Below, in pieces: positions 52,506-64,000 of a DNA stretch of 64,000 nt. The DNA comes from Mycoplasmoidaceae bacterium. Lineage in GTDB: Bacteria > Bacillota_I > Bacilli_A > Mycoplasmatales > Mycoplasmoidaceae. The notes under the pieces are model-generated. The model did not search any database, was not told where the DNA came from, and saw only the letters and a list, made by a program, of their open reading frames with translations. Made by a program: the position numbers and the translations under genes. Position 1 is the stretch's first letter. The number at the start of each line of letters is the position of its first letter. The stretch is taken from the NCBI GenBank assembly GCA_024407855.1, contig JAKSVQ010000001.1, positions 167,937-231,936 on the forward strand, in the 5' to 3' direction.

Positions 52506-54476
52506 ATGAAAAAGAAAAATAAAATAAATCAAAAACTAGCTGCTAATACTCTAAGGGTATTATCAGCATGTGCAATAACAAATGCCAAGTCTGGTCACCC
52601 TGGAATTGCTTTAGGTGCAGCTGACATTATGGCTGAACTTTTTGTGAATCAAATGGTTGTTTGTCCAAACAACCCAAATTATTTTAATCGTGATCGATTT
52701 GTATTATCTGCTGGACATGCAAGTAGTTTACTATATGCGACAATGTTACTATGTGGTTATAAAGACATTAGTATGTCTGATTTAAGAGAATTTAGACAAT
52801 TAGATTCTAAAACTCCTGGACATCCTGAACCACATCTTCTTGAAGGAGTTGAAGTTTCATCTGGTCCATTAGGACAAGGTATTGCAATGGCTGTTGGTAT
52901 GGCAATTGGCAGTCAAAAAATGGCTAATATTGTTAACACCCCAAAGATTAACTTAATCAACAATTACACATATTGTCTATTTGGTGACGGCTGTTTTGAA
53001 GAAGGTATTAGTTATGAAGCAATAGCAATTGCTGGACGACTAAAACTAAACCGTTTAATCATGATTTATGATTACAACTCGATTCAATTAGATGGTAAAG
53101 TTTCTGATTCAACAGCAATCAAAACATCACGATACTTTAAATCAATGGGATGAAATGTAATTGTTTGTGAAAATGGACATGATCCACGACAATTACACTC
53201 AGCATTTAGCAAAGCTAAATCACCAGCTAATAAAAAACCAAGTGTTATCATTGCTAAAACTCAAATCGGCTTTGGTTCAGTTAATGCTAACTCAAACAAG
53301 TCACATGGTAGTCCATTAAGTGTAGAACAATACCAAGAACTTAAAAAGACACTTAAATTTGATTACCCTGACTTCTTTATTCCTCGTGAATTATCAAGTA
53401 TTAGCAAAATCGTTGCTGAACGTGGGGACAAATCAATTATTGATTTCAATAACAAATTAGCCAAACTTGAAAAGTTTAACATTAATCAATATAAGAAAGT
53501 TATTGATTTAATTGATAAACGTAAATTTAATTTTGATCGTAAGTGATTTGAACCATCTGATTTCCCAACACACGAATCAACAAGAAAGGTTTGTGGAAAC
53601 ATGTTCCAGCCTATTGCAATTAACAACAAGAATGTTATTTGTTCAATTGCTGACCTATCATCATCTACTATGATGAAAGTAAACGATTCTTCTAAGATTA
53701 CAGCTAAGAATTGAGAAGGTCAAAACTTAGACTGTGGTGTAAGAGAATTTGCTATGGCAGCAATTAACAATGGTATTGTTGCTTATGGTGGATTAAAAGC
53801 TATTGGTTCAACATTCATGAGCTTTAGTGATTACAACAAAGCTGCAATTAGATTAGCTGCTATTAGCAGAATTCCATCAATTAATATTTATTCACATGAT
53901 TCAATTACTGTTGGAGAAGATGGACCAACACACCAACCAATTGAACAATTATGAGCTTTGCGATTAATTCCAAATCATATGGTCTTTAGACCAACAAGTT
54001 CAATTGATATGGTTATTGCATTTGAAAATGCATTTAAATCTAAAACAACACCTGTATCAATTATTACTAGTCGTGCTGCTTTTGATCAAATTAATGTTGA
54101 TTATGAAACGGCAAGGAAAGGTGCTTACGTTGTAAGAAGTGATAAGAATCACAAAATATCTTTATATGCTTCTGGTTCAGAATTACCATTAGCACTAGAG
54201 GTAGCAAGTAAACTTGATATGCCATCGCGAGTAATTGCTATTAATAGTTTAGAGTTATTAAATCAACAAAGCGATGAATATATTAATGAAATCTTTGATA
54301 AATCAAAGAAAATATCTATTGAGTTTGGAGCAACAACTCCATGATATAAATATGTTGACTATGCAATAGGTAGTGACACCTTTGGCTATTCAGGTAAACC
54401 TGATCATGTCGTTAAACGACTTGGCTTATCTTGTGGCCAAATAGTAAACAAAATAAACAAGTGATTAGAAAAGTAG
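52506..54476 (+). CDS. tkt: Transketolase
   Basis: A 656-residue TPP enzyme of the pentose phosphate pathway. It has KSGHPG near residues 28-33, GHASSLLYA, VSSGPLGQGIAMAVGMA, the TPP motif GDGCFEEGISYEA near 161-173, KSHGSPL, and in the pyrimidine domain EFAMAAINNGIVAYGG and SHDSITVGEDGPTHQPIEQ. It makes ribose-5-phosphate from glycolytic sugars, complementing nucleoside salvage by udk. Confidence 0.95.
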
Positions 54477-54489
54477 AAGGAGAAATTAT

Positions 54490-54720
54490 ATGTCAACTGG
54501 AGGAATAGTAGGTTTAGCAATTGGTTTATTCATTGCTGGAATAATTATTGGAATTCTTATTGGTTTTGCCATTGGGCAAAAATACTTTAAGAAACAACTT
54601 AGAGAAAACCCACCGATAACACGAGAACAAATTAGAGCGATGTACCAACAAATGGGTCGTACTCCATCTGAAGCTCAAATTAATGCTGTGATGGAAGCAA
54701 TGAAAAGACAACAAAAATAG
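54490..54720 (+). CDS. UPF0154 (YneF-like) membrane protein
   Basis: A 76-residue protein of the UPF0154 family. One Gly/Ile-rich N-terminal membrane helix (about residues 5-29) is followed by YFKKQLRENPPITREQIRAMYQQMGRTPSEAQINAVM. Function unknown. It has an AGAAGGAG site, follows tkt by 13 bases, as yneF follows tkt in Bacillus, and precedes engB by two. Confidence 0.9.
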   Translation: MSTGGIVGLAIGLFIAGIIIGILIGFAIGQKYFKKQLRENPPITREQIRAMYQQMGRTPSEAQINAVMEAMKRQQK

Positions 54721-54722
54721 TC

Positions 54723-55295
54723 ATGGCTAAATTCATTAAGTCAGCTGATTGTGTTAATGCAATTGCAATCGATGACCGAGTAACTGAATTTTGTTTCATT
54801 GGTCGTTCTAATGTTGGTAAATCAACATTAATAAATGCATTAGCCAATGCTCGAATTTCAAAAACATCAAAACAACCTGGACGAACACAACTAATAAATG
54901 TGTTTGATTTTGGTGACTATCGAATCGTTGATCTTCCAGGCTATGGTTATGCCCAAGTTAGTAAGAGCAAGAAATATGAGATTAACCAAATGGTTATTGA
55001 TTACATTTCTAATCGTGCAAACTTGTTTTGTGTTTTTCAAATCTGTGATATTCAACACATAACTGAGATGGATGTTGATGTTTTTAAAAACGTTTGTAAA
55101 CGTTTTGTTAATGTCTATATCGTGTTGAATAAAGTTGACAAAGTGAACCGTTCTTACTTTGACAATAACAAACAAAAAATTGCTAAATTATTTGGCTGTA
55201 AGGTCGAAAATTTAATCCCCGTAAGTGCAGATAAGAAATTAAATATTTCTTATATAAAAAGATTAATGAATATATTAACTAAGAAGTTAAAATAG
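54723..55295 (+). CDS. engB: Ribosome biogenesis GTPase EngB (YsxC)
   Basis: A 190-residue TRAFAC GTPase. G1 GRSNVGKSTLINAL near residues 26-39, G2 TSKQPGRTQ, G3 DLPGYGYA and G4 LNKVDK are all present. It is needed for large-subunit assembly. It starts two bases after the UPF0154 gene and valS starts six bases after it. Confidence 0.95.
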   Translation: MAKFIKSADCVNAIAIDDRVTEFCFIGRSNVGKSTLINALANARISKTSKQPGRTQLINVFDFGDYRIVDLPGYGYAQVSKSKKYEINQMVIDYISNRANLFCVFQICDIQHITEMDVDVFKNVCKRFVNVYIVLNKVDKVNRSYFDNNKQKIAKLFGCKVENLIPVSADKKLNISYIKRLMNILTKKLK

Positions 55296-55301
55296 TCATA
55301 T

Positions 55302-57869
55302 ATGGCAATTGATAAAACAAAATATAATCCTGCTTACGTTGAAAAGAAAGTTAAGCAATTATTGAAAGACAAGAATTTTTATGAGTTAAATAAAACTCAT
55401 AAAGGTCCAAAGTTTTCAATTGTTTTACCACCACCAAACATTACTGGTAAGTTACACTTAGGTCATGCTTGAGATACTAGCTTGCAAGATGCAATTATAC
55501 GTTATAAACATCTTCAAGGTTTTAACACACTATGAATATCTGGTATGGATCATGCTAGTATTGCTACGCAAACTAAGTATGAAAAAATCTTAAAAGAAAC
55601 TGAGCATAAATCCAGATTCGATTTTACAAGAGAAGAATTTTTAAACAAGTTAGGTAAATGATCAAATGAACAACGACAATTCATTGCAAAGCAATGAGAT
55701 AGTTTAAATTTAGCTTTAAGTTTAAAATCACAATGTTTTACTATGGATGAACATGTTCATCAAGCTTGTATGGAATGGTTTGTTGATGCTTATAAAAAAG
55801 GACTAATCTACCAAGATTACAAGTTAGTCAATTGAGATACTCAATTGCAAACAGCTATTTCTGATATTGAGGTTATCTACAAAGAAACAAGCAGTAAGAT
55901 GTATTATTTGAAGTACTATCTACAAGATAGTTCTGAATTCTTAACAGTAGCCACAACAAGACCAGAAACTATGTTTGGCGATGTCTGCTTAGTTGTAAAC
56001 CCAAACGACACCAAGAACGCAAGATTAGTTGGTAAGATGGCAATTAACCCAGCTAATGGTAAACCATTACCAATTATTGCTGATGAATATGTTGAGTCAG
56101 GTTTTGGTACAGGAATTATGAAGTGTACGCCAGCCCATGACTTCAATGACTATAACTTGGCAAAGAAACATCATATCGTTCTTTACAAGAATGTGATGAA
56201 TCCTAACGGAACAATGAATGCTGAGGCAGTTGACTTTTTGGGTAATACCTACAATATGCTAACAGTTAAAGAAGCAAGACAACAACTTGTTGAAGTATTT
56301 AGACAAAACAACTTAGTTGTTAAGATTGAAGAGATTGTTAACAATGTTGGTTATTCTGAAAGAACAAACACAGTTGTTGAACCATTCTTATCAAAACAAT
56401 GGTTTGTCAAGATGAAACCTTTAGCTGATAAGCTTATTGCTTTGCAAAAGAAGAACAAAGGTGTTGAATTTGTTCCACCAAGATTTAATGATGCATTATT
56501 AACTTGATTGAATAATATTCAAGATTGATGTATTTCCAGACAATTATGATGGGGACACCAATTACCTGTTTATTACAATAATAAAACTGGAAAGGTTCTT
56601 GTATCAGTTAAACCACCAAAAGATATGTCTAACTGAACACAAGATTCAGATGTACTAGATACATGATTTTCTTCTGGTCTATGACCACTTGTTTGTACAA
56701 GTTGAAGAAAAGAAAAACAATATAAAGACTTTTATCCAACTGGTTTATTAGTTACAGCTTATGACATTCTATTCTTCTGAATAGCTAGAATGATGACAAT
56801 GTGTGAACATTGAAGTAAGAAGATTCCATTCAAACAAGCTTTAATTCACGGATTAATCCGTGATGCTCAAGGCCGTAAGATGTCTAAATCTTTAGGCAAT
56901 GGTGTTGATCCAATGGAACTTGTTGAAAAATATGGTTCTGATGCAATGAAGATGTTCTTTACATCTTCTGCAACCATGGGTGAAGACCTAAGATATAACG
57001 AAGAAAAGATCAAATATTATTGATCAGTTCTAAATAAAATCTGAAACTCATATAACTTAATATCTGGACAACGTGTTAAATTCACAGCTAAAGACCTAAA
57101 CCAATTTGACTGTTGAATGATTGATAAGTTAAATAACTTAATCAACCAAGTTATTCCTCAATATAACAAATACGACTTCACTGTTGCTAATAAAGCATTA
57201 ATCGATTGTTTCTGAAATGATTTCTGTAATCAATATCTTGAATTTATCAAGATAAACTTAAATGATAAGAAAAAAGCAAAGAAACAAAAAGCCATTGCAT
57301 TATTCATCTTTGATGAATTCTTAAAACTATTCCATCCAATTGCTCCAGCGTTAACTGATTATTTGTTCTACGACATTAATCATAAATTTATTTGATACAC
57401 AAAAGTGAAACCATTGACAATCAAATTTACATTTGACAAGTTGTTAATGAAACACTTTGCAAACATTACAAATTGTTTAAGAGACTATCGGATTAAACAT
57501 TCATTAAGTCGAATGAACGAAATTGCTTTTGATTATGTAACCAAAGATAAGGTTGATTTAGAGAATCTAAATAAATTGCTACAAGCATTTAATATCAAAA
57601 TCAAAAACATCATTGATGTTAAACCAGATAATACAACTGCTTTAGTAGTTGAAGATGGTATTATCTGCTTAGCTGAACAACAATCATCTAATCAAGACCT
57701 AACTAAACGATTAGAAGTAGTTGAGTTTGAAATTAAACGAGCTCAAGGAATGTTAGCTAATGCTAACTTTGTTGCTAAAGCTCCAGCTGATAAAGTTCAA
57801 GCTGAACGTGATAAATTAGCTAAATACGAAGCTGAAAAGCAACAAATTCTTCAATCTCTTAACAAATAA
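55302..57869 (+). CDS. valS: Valyl-tRNA synthetase
   Basis: An 855-residue class I synthetase. HIGH is [16 protein letters not shown] near residues 42-57; the editing domain has TRPETMFGD and [35 protein letters not shown]-type sequence (here DWCISRQLWWGHQ) precedes the catalytic loop [12 protein letters not shown]. The C-terminal coiled coil, rich in Lys/Glu, is characteristic of ValRS. Many Trp are TGA. Its last codons carry the -35 box of the following mini-gene. Confidence 0.96.
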
Positions 57870-57888
57870 TTTTCTCTTCATCTATAAT
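57859..57888 (+). promoter_or_regulatory. Promoter of the Lys/Cys mini-gene
   Basis: TTAACA (57859-57864) and TATAAT (57883-57888) are 18 bases apart, a near-consensus sigma-70 promoter. The -35 lies inside the last valS codons. Confidence 0.7.
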
Positions 57889-57907
57889 AAAAATATAGGA
57901 GAATAAA

Positions 57908-57991
57908 ATGGCTTGTAAAAAAACAAACAAGGCAGCTAAGAAAACTAAAAAATGTGGTTGCGGATGCTGCTGCGGTAAAAAGAAAAAATAG
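57908..57991 (+). CDS. 27-residue Lys/Cys-rich peptide
   Basis: A very short reading frame of 27 codons with 11 Lys and 6 Cys (positions 3, 16, 18, 20, 21, 22). The N-terminal half is a basic Lys/Ala/Thr run; the C-terminal half is a CGCGCCCG knot between Lys clusters. It has all the signs of a real gene: a near-consensus promoter, AGGAG six bases before the ATG, and a strong terminator overlapping the stop. I know no family like it. Clustered CxC and CC suggest metal binding; the positive charge suggests nucleic acid or membrane contact. Function is unknown. Confidence 0.75.
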   Translation: MACKKTNKAAKKTKKCGCGCCCGKKKK

Positions 57992-57999
57992 GGATTACC

Positions 58000-58010
<11 letters not shown>
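57983..58010. terminator. Bidirectional terminator between the mini-gene and dnaK
   Basis: A perfect 11-bp stem, AAAAAATAGGG (57983-57993) with CCCTATTTTTT (57998-58008), loop ATTA. Both stop codons are inside the stem. Confidence 0.93.
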
Positions 58011-59847
<1,837 letters not shown>

Positions 59848-59876
59848 TTATAAAAACATAGTTTTTATTTATGGTT

Positions 59877-59882
59877 TATAAT
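59877..59882 (+). promoter_or_regulatory. -10 box of the flavoredoxin-like gene, likely leaderless
   Basis: TATAAT 8 bases before the ATG at 59891, no Shine-Dalgarno site. It is divergent from the dnaK promoter and 34 bases from the CIRCE site. Confidence 0.6.
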
Positions 59883-59890
59883 AGAAATAT

Positions 59891-60457
59891 ATGAGAAGAG
59901 ATTTAGGTAAAAACTTAGTATTTCTGCCTTTACCAGTGGCAGTAATCGGAAGTTATGATAAAGCTGGTAAACCCAATGCAATGACTGCTGCTTGATCAAC
60001 AGTTTATGACTTTGGTAAAGTGTTTGTGTCATTAGCGCCACACTTAACAACTAAAAATATTAAAGCTTCTAAAGGCTTTACAATTTCTTTTGCGACAAAA
60101 GATACAGCTAAAGTAACAGACTACTTTGGTTTAGTATCTGGTGCAAAAGAAGACAAGATTGCTAAAGCAAAACTTCATGTTATTAAAGCAAAACATGTTA
60201 ATGCACCAATCTTTGAAGAATATCCATTTGCTCTTGAATGCAAATTAATATCTTTAGATAAAGGTTTATTATTAGGTGAAATCGTAAACCTTAATGTTGA
60301 TAGTAGATTTGTATCTGGTGGAAAGATCAAAACAGATAAGATGAATCTTATCTGCTATGATATGTCTGACCATTCATATCGTGAAATTGGTAAGAAGATT
60401 GCAACCGGATTTAAGGTTGGATTACCACTAAAAAATCAAGAAAATAAAAAGAGGTAA
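59891..60457 (+). CDS. Flavin reductase-like / flavoredoxin family protein
   Basis: A 188-residue FMN-binding split-barrel protein. Typical features are the opening LPLPVAVIGSYDKAGKPNAMTAAWSTV (in pieces LPLPVAVIG, GKPNAMTAAW), VFVSLAPHLTTKNIKASKGFTISFAT, and a later LGEIVNLNVD. It probably binds FMN non-covalently and passes electrons; partner unknown. It converges on a lipoprotein gene and is close to the ferredoxin reductase gene. Confidence 0.8.
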
Positions 60458-60477
60458 AACCTCTTTTTTATTTTCAT
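60446..60477. terminator. Bidirectional terminator between flavoredoxin-like and lipoprotein genes
   Basis: A 10-bp stem, AAAAAGAGGT (60446-60455) with ACCTCTTTTT (60459-60468), loop AAA, then T-rich. Both stop codons touch or lie in it. Confidence 0.88.
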
Positions 60478-61151
60478 CAGCCGTGCCAGTTTGGAAGACG
60501 ATTATCAATTTCACTATAAAATTCGGCTGTATTAATTTCTGCAATTTGCATCATATGTTCTTGTTGACCACCATGAGACTTTACTTTTATAAATCCAATA
60601 CAAGTTTTAGGCTTGCCAACAGAACCATTACTCATTGAGTCAACATAATGAAGACCTCAATAAGCATATTGGTTAACTTCTAGATTTAACATATCATATG
60701 TGATCATAACATAGTCATTTGCCTGAGCATCTTCGCTTATTTTTTGCAAGAAAACAAAGCTAACATAGCCTAAAAAAGTTGCATATAGCTTCTTCACGCC
60801 AGAAACATCTTTAAAACCTAGTGAACATTTTGTAATATTTGCTTTGATGCCAATTTTTCCTTGTTCATACAATTCTTTAAATTTTAATCCTTCATCATCA
60901 AATAGATGATTTTCTAGGAACAAATCATAAATTAATTCATTTTGCATTTCTTCTTCAGAAGAAACAGTTTGTAGGGCTTCCATTATATTATTAGTTCCCG
61001 CAGGTGGATCTTGTTTTTCATGTGGATAAAAAATATCATCAATTATTCTTTCAATAGTTAACCCTGAAGAAGGCTCACATGAAGTAATAATTGGCGCTAT
61101 TATTGCAATAGCAACACATGGAGTTAGAAATAATAGTTTACTTTTTTTCAT
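60468..61151 (-). CDS. Lipoprotein, unknown function
   Basis: A 227-residue predicted lipoprotein; lipobox ITSC gives Cys25 after a hydrophobic helix. The mature part is acidic early on, with a Trp-rich end, WHGWWK, where two of the Trp are TGA. No known domain. It overlaps the end of the HemW-like gene by 14 bases, a strange operon partner, and is the last gene of the FNR-miaA-hemW run. Confidence 0.78.
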
Positions 61152-62190
61152 CGTTACTTACCTTTATTAAGAAATTATCTAATAAATTAATGTTTGTGCA
61201 TCATATTCTTTTATTATTTTTTTCAATTAATCAATCTTGATCTACCCGTTTTTTGAAATAAGAATATGCTTTTTTATGCAATGGGTTTTTTAGATCAAGT
61301 CCTTTTTTCAATCTTAAACCCATCATTAATACTTGAAAATATAAATCATAGTCTGAAAGCTTATCTTGTATTAACTTCCAGTTAATAATTGAACCAGAAT
61401 AGTGATAAAGAGTTTTGTTTTCCATCCCATGAGCACCATAGCCAATCGCGGCTCAATCATTAGTTTTTCACACAGCAACATTGTGCTTAGATTGGTATTT
61501 ATTGTTGATAGCTCAATTACTAACTTCATATCGAACAAATTTTAATTGCTTCAAGTAGTCAATAATAAACTTTAAATGATCTTCAATTTCTAAATCATTA
61601 GTTTGATAATGTTGTCTACCCCATGCAGTGTTATCTTTTATTTCTAGTGAGTAACAAGAGATATGCTTAACTTTGTTAGCTACTAAGAAATTAATATCAT
61701 TTTTAATTGATTCATTTGTTTGTTTTTGAAAACCGTAAATTAAATCACATGAGATATTATTGATTTTATGTTTATGAAATATACCAATTGCTTGTTCAAC
61801 CATATACTTATGGTTAACACGATTCATTGTTTTTAATAAATTAAAATCTAATGTTTGTACACCTAATGAAACACGATTGACTTTGTATTTAGCAAAGATC
61901 TTAACTTGACTATCGGTAACAAATTCAGGATTGCACTCGATTGTAAATTCATAGCTTTTAGCTAAACATTTAGATAAAGGTTTTAACAACCTTTCTAATT
62001 GTTCATTGGATAAACAATTTGGTGTACCGCCACCAATATAAATAGTTTTATATTTACGTGGTTTAAGTTTTTTTAATACTAAACTGATATATTTATCAGC
62101 AGTTTCTTTATTGTAGATACATTTAACAAAATCACAATAAGCACAAAACTTCTTGCAGAAAGGAATATGAATATACAAAGACTTAGTCAT
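61138..62190 (-). CDS. hemW: HemW-like radical SAM protein
   Basis: A 350-residue radical SAM protein. The cluster motif CKKFCAYCDF (CxxxCxYCxF) near residues 12-21 is the HemW form; true HemN has CxxxCxxCxC. Other motifs are YIGGGTPNCL, ECNPEF, VSLGVQTLD and the C-terminal winged domain with YEVSNWA and GYGAHG. HemW is a haem chaperone, but a role here is unclear since mycoplasmas generally make no haem. I use the ATG at 62190 (8-base overlap with miaA) over an upstream TTG. Confidence 0.85.
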
Positions 62191-63076
62191 TAATAAAACC
62201 TTCAATTGTTTTTCTTAACAAATCATCATCCATTTCACCATGGTAAGAAAACATCTTTGGATATTGGTGTTTACACCAAGTGACTTGACGCTTTGCATAT
62301 CTTCTAGTTTTTTGTGCAATTAAATCTGTGTTAATTGTTGTTTTATTTTTAATCGCATCATAAACTTCTTGATAACCTAAAGCTTTCAAAGCATTAAGTT
62401 TCATTACATCTTTATCTTTTTTGATTAATGCTTCAACTTCTTGTCTTCAACCTTGATCAACCATTTCTAAAACACGGTTGTTGATTGTTTCATATAGTTT
62501 TGGTCGTTCAACATCCATATAAACAACTAAACAATCATAGTAGTATTTTTGTCTTTGTACATCTTTAGATGTCTTAGTCATTCCAGTTTCTTCAATAATT
62601 TGAATTGCACGAACAACACGTTTACGATTATTAGCTGGAATCTTCTTTGCTTCAGCAGGATCTAGTTTTTCTAATAGTTTATGAAGTTGTTCATTTGTCA
62701 TATCTTCATAACTATTAGTTCTTTTAGAACTTGTTGATAAATCATAATTCTTAATTAATGCATCAACATATAGATTACTACCACCAACAAGAATTGGAAT
62801 TTGTTTAGCTTTATAAATATCTGCTAAGATTTTCTTAGCTTGTGTTTGGAACTCTTTAATATTTCAATCATCGTAGATGGAAATACAATCCATTAAATAA
62901 ACTGGAGTATTCTTAATGGTATCTTTATCCATCTTGTTAGTCCCAGCATTTAATTCTTTATAAACTTGGAATGCATCAGCATTAACTAACGGATAGTTAA
63001 GCATCTTGCTTATTTTTAGAGCAAGATTAGATTTATGTGAAGATGTTGGCCCAACAATGACAATGATCTTATTCAT
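62183..63076 (-). CDS. miaA: tRNA dimethylallyltransferase
   Basis: A 297-residue MiaA, which adds dimethylallyl from DMAPP to A37 of tRNAs. Motifs are VNADAFQVYKELNAGTNK near residues 31-48 (usual ADSxQVY), ILVGGSNLYVDAL, NNRKRVVRAIQI and KALGYQEV. The P-loop reads GPTSSHKS (residues 9-16); the usual Gly before Lys is His. Its substrate links it to the MEP pathway seen through ispG. It overlaps the reductase gene and hemW by 8 bases each. Confidence 0.92.
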
Positions 63077-63977
63077 GATTTAAAATATCATCAATTGCTT
63101 TTTTTACATCTGATACAGCAACATGGATAAGCCTTGGCTTATCGTTGTAACTTGCCACATTACCAATAGCATAGATGTTTCCCATATTAGTACGACACTT
63201 ATCATCAACCTTAATTCTATTTTGCAAATCAAGGTTAAATGGTTTAAGCATTTGGTTGTCTTGTAAAGAATATGATTGTCCATATTGAACAATTAAGTAA
63301 TCAAAAGGAAGAATTTCCTTTTTATTTGTTACTTTATCAATAATTTCTAGTTTACCATCAGCAATTACTTTTGATGCTTTGTTTAAGTATGTTTTATATT
63401 TATACTTTTTCAAAGTATCAATCTTTGTTCTAACTGCACGGAATTCATCACGACGATGAACAATTGATAAATCTTTTGTTAAATCTCGTTTAAGAATTTC
63501 ATATGCTCAGTCTAAAGCAGCATCGCCGCCACCGGCAATGACAACTTTTTTATTCTTATATACATTTAGATCTTTAACACAATAGTGAATCTTATCAGAT
63601 TGAACACCTTCAATCTTATTGAATTTAAAGAATCCACCACCAGTAGCAATGATTACATATTTAGCAAAGATCGATTCTTTATTAGTTACTAATTCATAAC
63701 ATCCATTACTTTGTTCAATTTTCTTAACTGTAGTATTAGTTACAATTGTTGGATAATGCGCTTTCTTAATGAATTGATTCATTAGGTTACCAGCTTGAAT
63801 ACTTTTCTTGCCTGGAAAGTCATGAATAGCTTTAACTGGATATAAAATGGTTGGTTGTCCACCAAGCTCTTCATTAGCTTCAATTAAAATAGTGTTAAAC
63901 TTTTTTTGGTTGGCGTAATAGTGAGCATAAAGTCCACCAGGACCGCCACCAATTATTGCAATGTCATATATTTTCAT
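63069..63977 (-). CDS. Ferredoxin/flavodoxin-NADP reductase (YumC-type)
   Basis: A 302-residue flavoprotein of the thioredoxin-reductase-like FNR group. The FAD motif GGGPGGLYA lies near residues 10-18, GGQPTILYP near 41-49, and the NADP Rossmann motif AGGGDAALDWA near 147-157. The CxxC redox pair of thioredoxin reductase is missing; the spot reads HYCVKDLNVY. YumC-type enzymes reduce ferredoxin or flavodoxin with NADPH, so it is the natural partner of the ferredoxin at the window start. TATAAT lies 12 bases before the ATG. Confidence 0.82.
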
Positions 63978-64000
63978 ACTTATAATATTATTATAAATAT

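Overview
This 64 kb window is mollicute (mycoplasma-type) chromosome. The DNA is strongly AT-rich. UGA must be read as tryptophan: nearly every conserved gene (RpoB, RpoC, ValS, LigA, SMC, CysS, DnaK and others) is cut by in-frame TGA codons at positions where relatives carry Trp, and becomes full length when TGA is read through. All CDS coordinates here use genetic code 4. Genes are packed end to end, often overlapping by 1-26 bases, and no stretch over 300 bases lacks a gene. I see no rRNA operon, insertion sequence, prophage or CRISPR array. The mix of BspA-type leucine-rich-repeat surface proteins, a 2x[4Fe-4S] ferredoxin and an MEP-pathway enzyme would fit a host-associated mycoplasma such as the Trichomonas-associated Candidatus Mycoplasma girerdii, but that is a guess from gene content.

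Layout. 0-9 kb: ferredoxin, PHP phosphatase, HPr, a TtcA-like PP-loop enzyme, truB-ribF, the energy module of an ECF vitamin transporter (ecfA1-ecfA2-ecfT) with truA, then rnhC and ispG. 9-18 kb: tRNA-His, rpsO, a small membrane protein, two tandem cation/Ca2+ exchanger-family proteins, an rRNA methyltransferase with cysS and ligA, a large membrane protein and tRNA-Gly. 18-28 kb: rpoB-rpoC-rplM-rpsI and a lipoprotein. 28-36 kb (minus strand): a condensed version of the Bacillus yloU-fakA-plsX-rnc-smc-ftsY cluster without the fatty-acid synthesis genes. 36-41 kb: rpmF, thyX, folD, a DUF2130 protein, a membrane-anchored PepD-like peptidase and ppa. 41-42 kb: tRNA-Ala, tRNA-Ile and rpmB.

41.8-51.8 kb is the most accessory-looking part. 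It holds four tightly packed plus-strand genes for a lipoprotein with a C-terminal membrane bundle, a BspA-like LRR protein, an Ig-like lipoprotein and an LRR lipoprotein. A fifth LRR-containing lipoprotein converges on them, followed by a four-helix membrane protein with a KPEPV-repeat tail. 51.8-58 kb: udk, tkt, a UPF0154 protein, engB and valS, followed by a 27-codon Lys/Cys-rich mini-gene with its own promoter, Shine-Dalgarno site and terminator. 58-64 kb: CIRCE-controlled dnaK, a flavoredoxin-like protein, a lipoprotein, a HemW-like radical SAM protein, miaA and a YumC-type ferredoxin/flavodoxin-NADP reductase.

How they fit together. The ferredoxin and the reductase could form an electron chain to IspG, whose pathway ends in the DMAPP that MiaA transfers to tRNA. 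FakA and PlsX suggest that host fatty acids are activated rather than made. ThyX and FolD share methylene-tetrahydrofolate. Two features recur. At least eight genes have a perfect TATAAT box only 6-9 bases before the ATG and no Shine-Dalgarno site, which points to leaderless mRNAs. Most convergent pairs share one short bidirectional terminator that often lies inside the coding ends.
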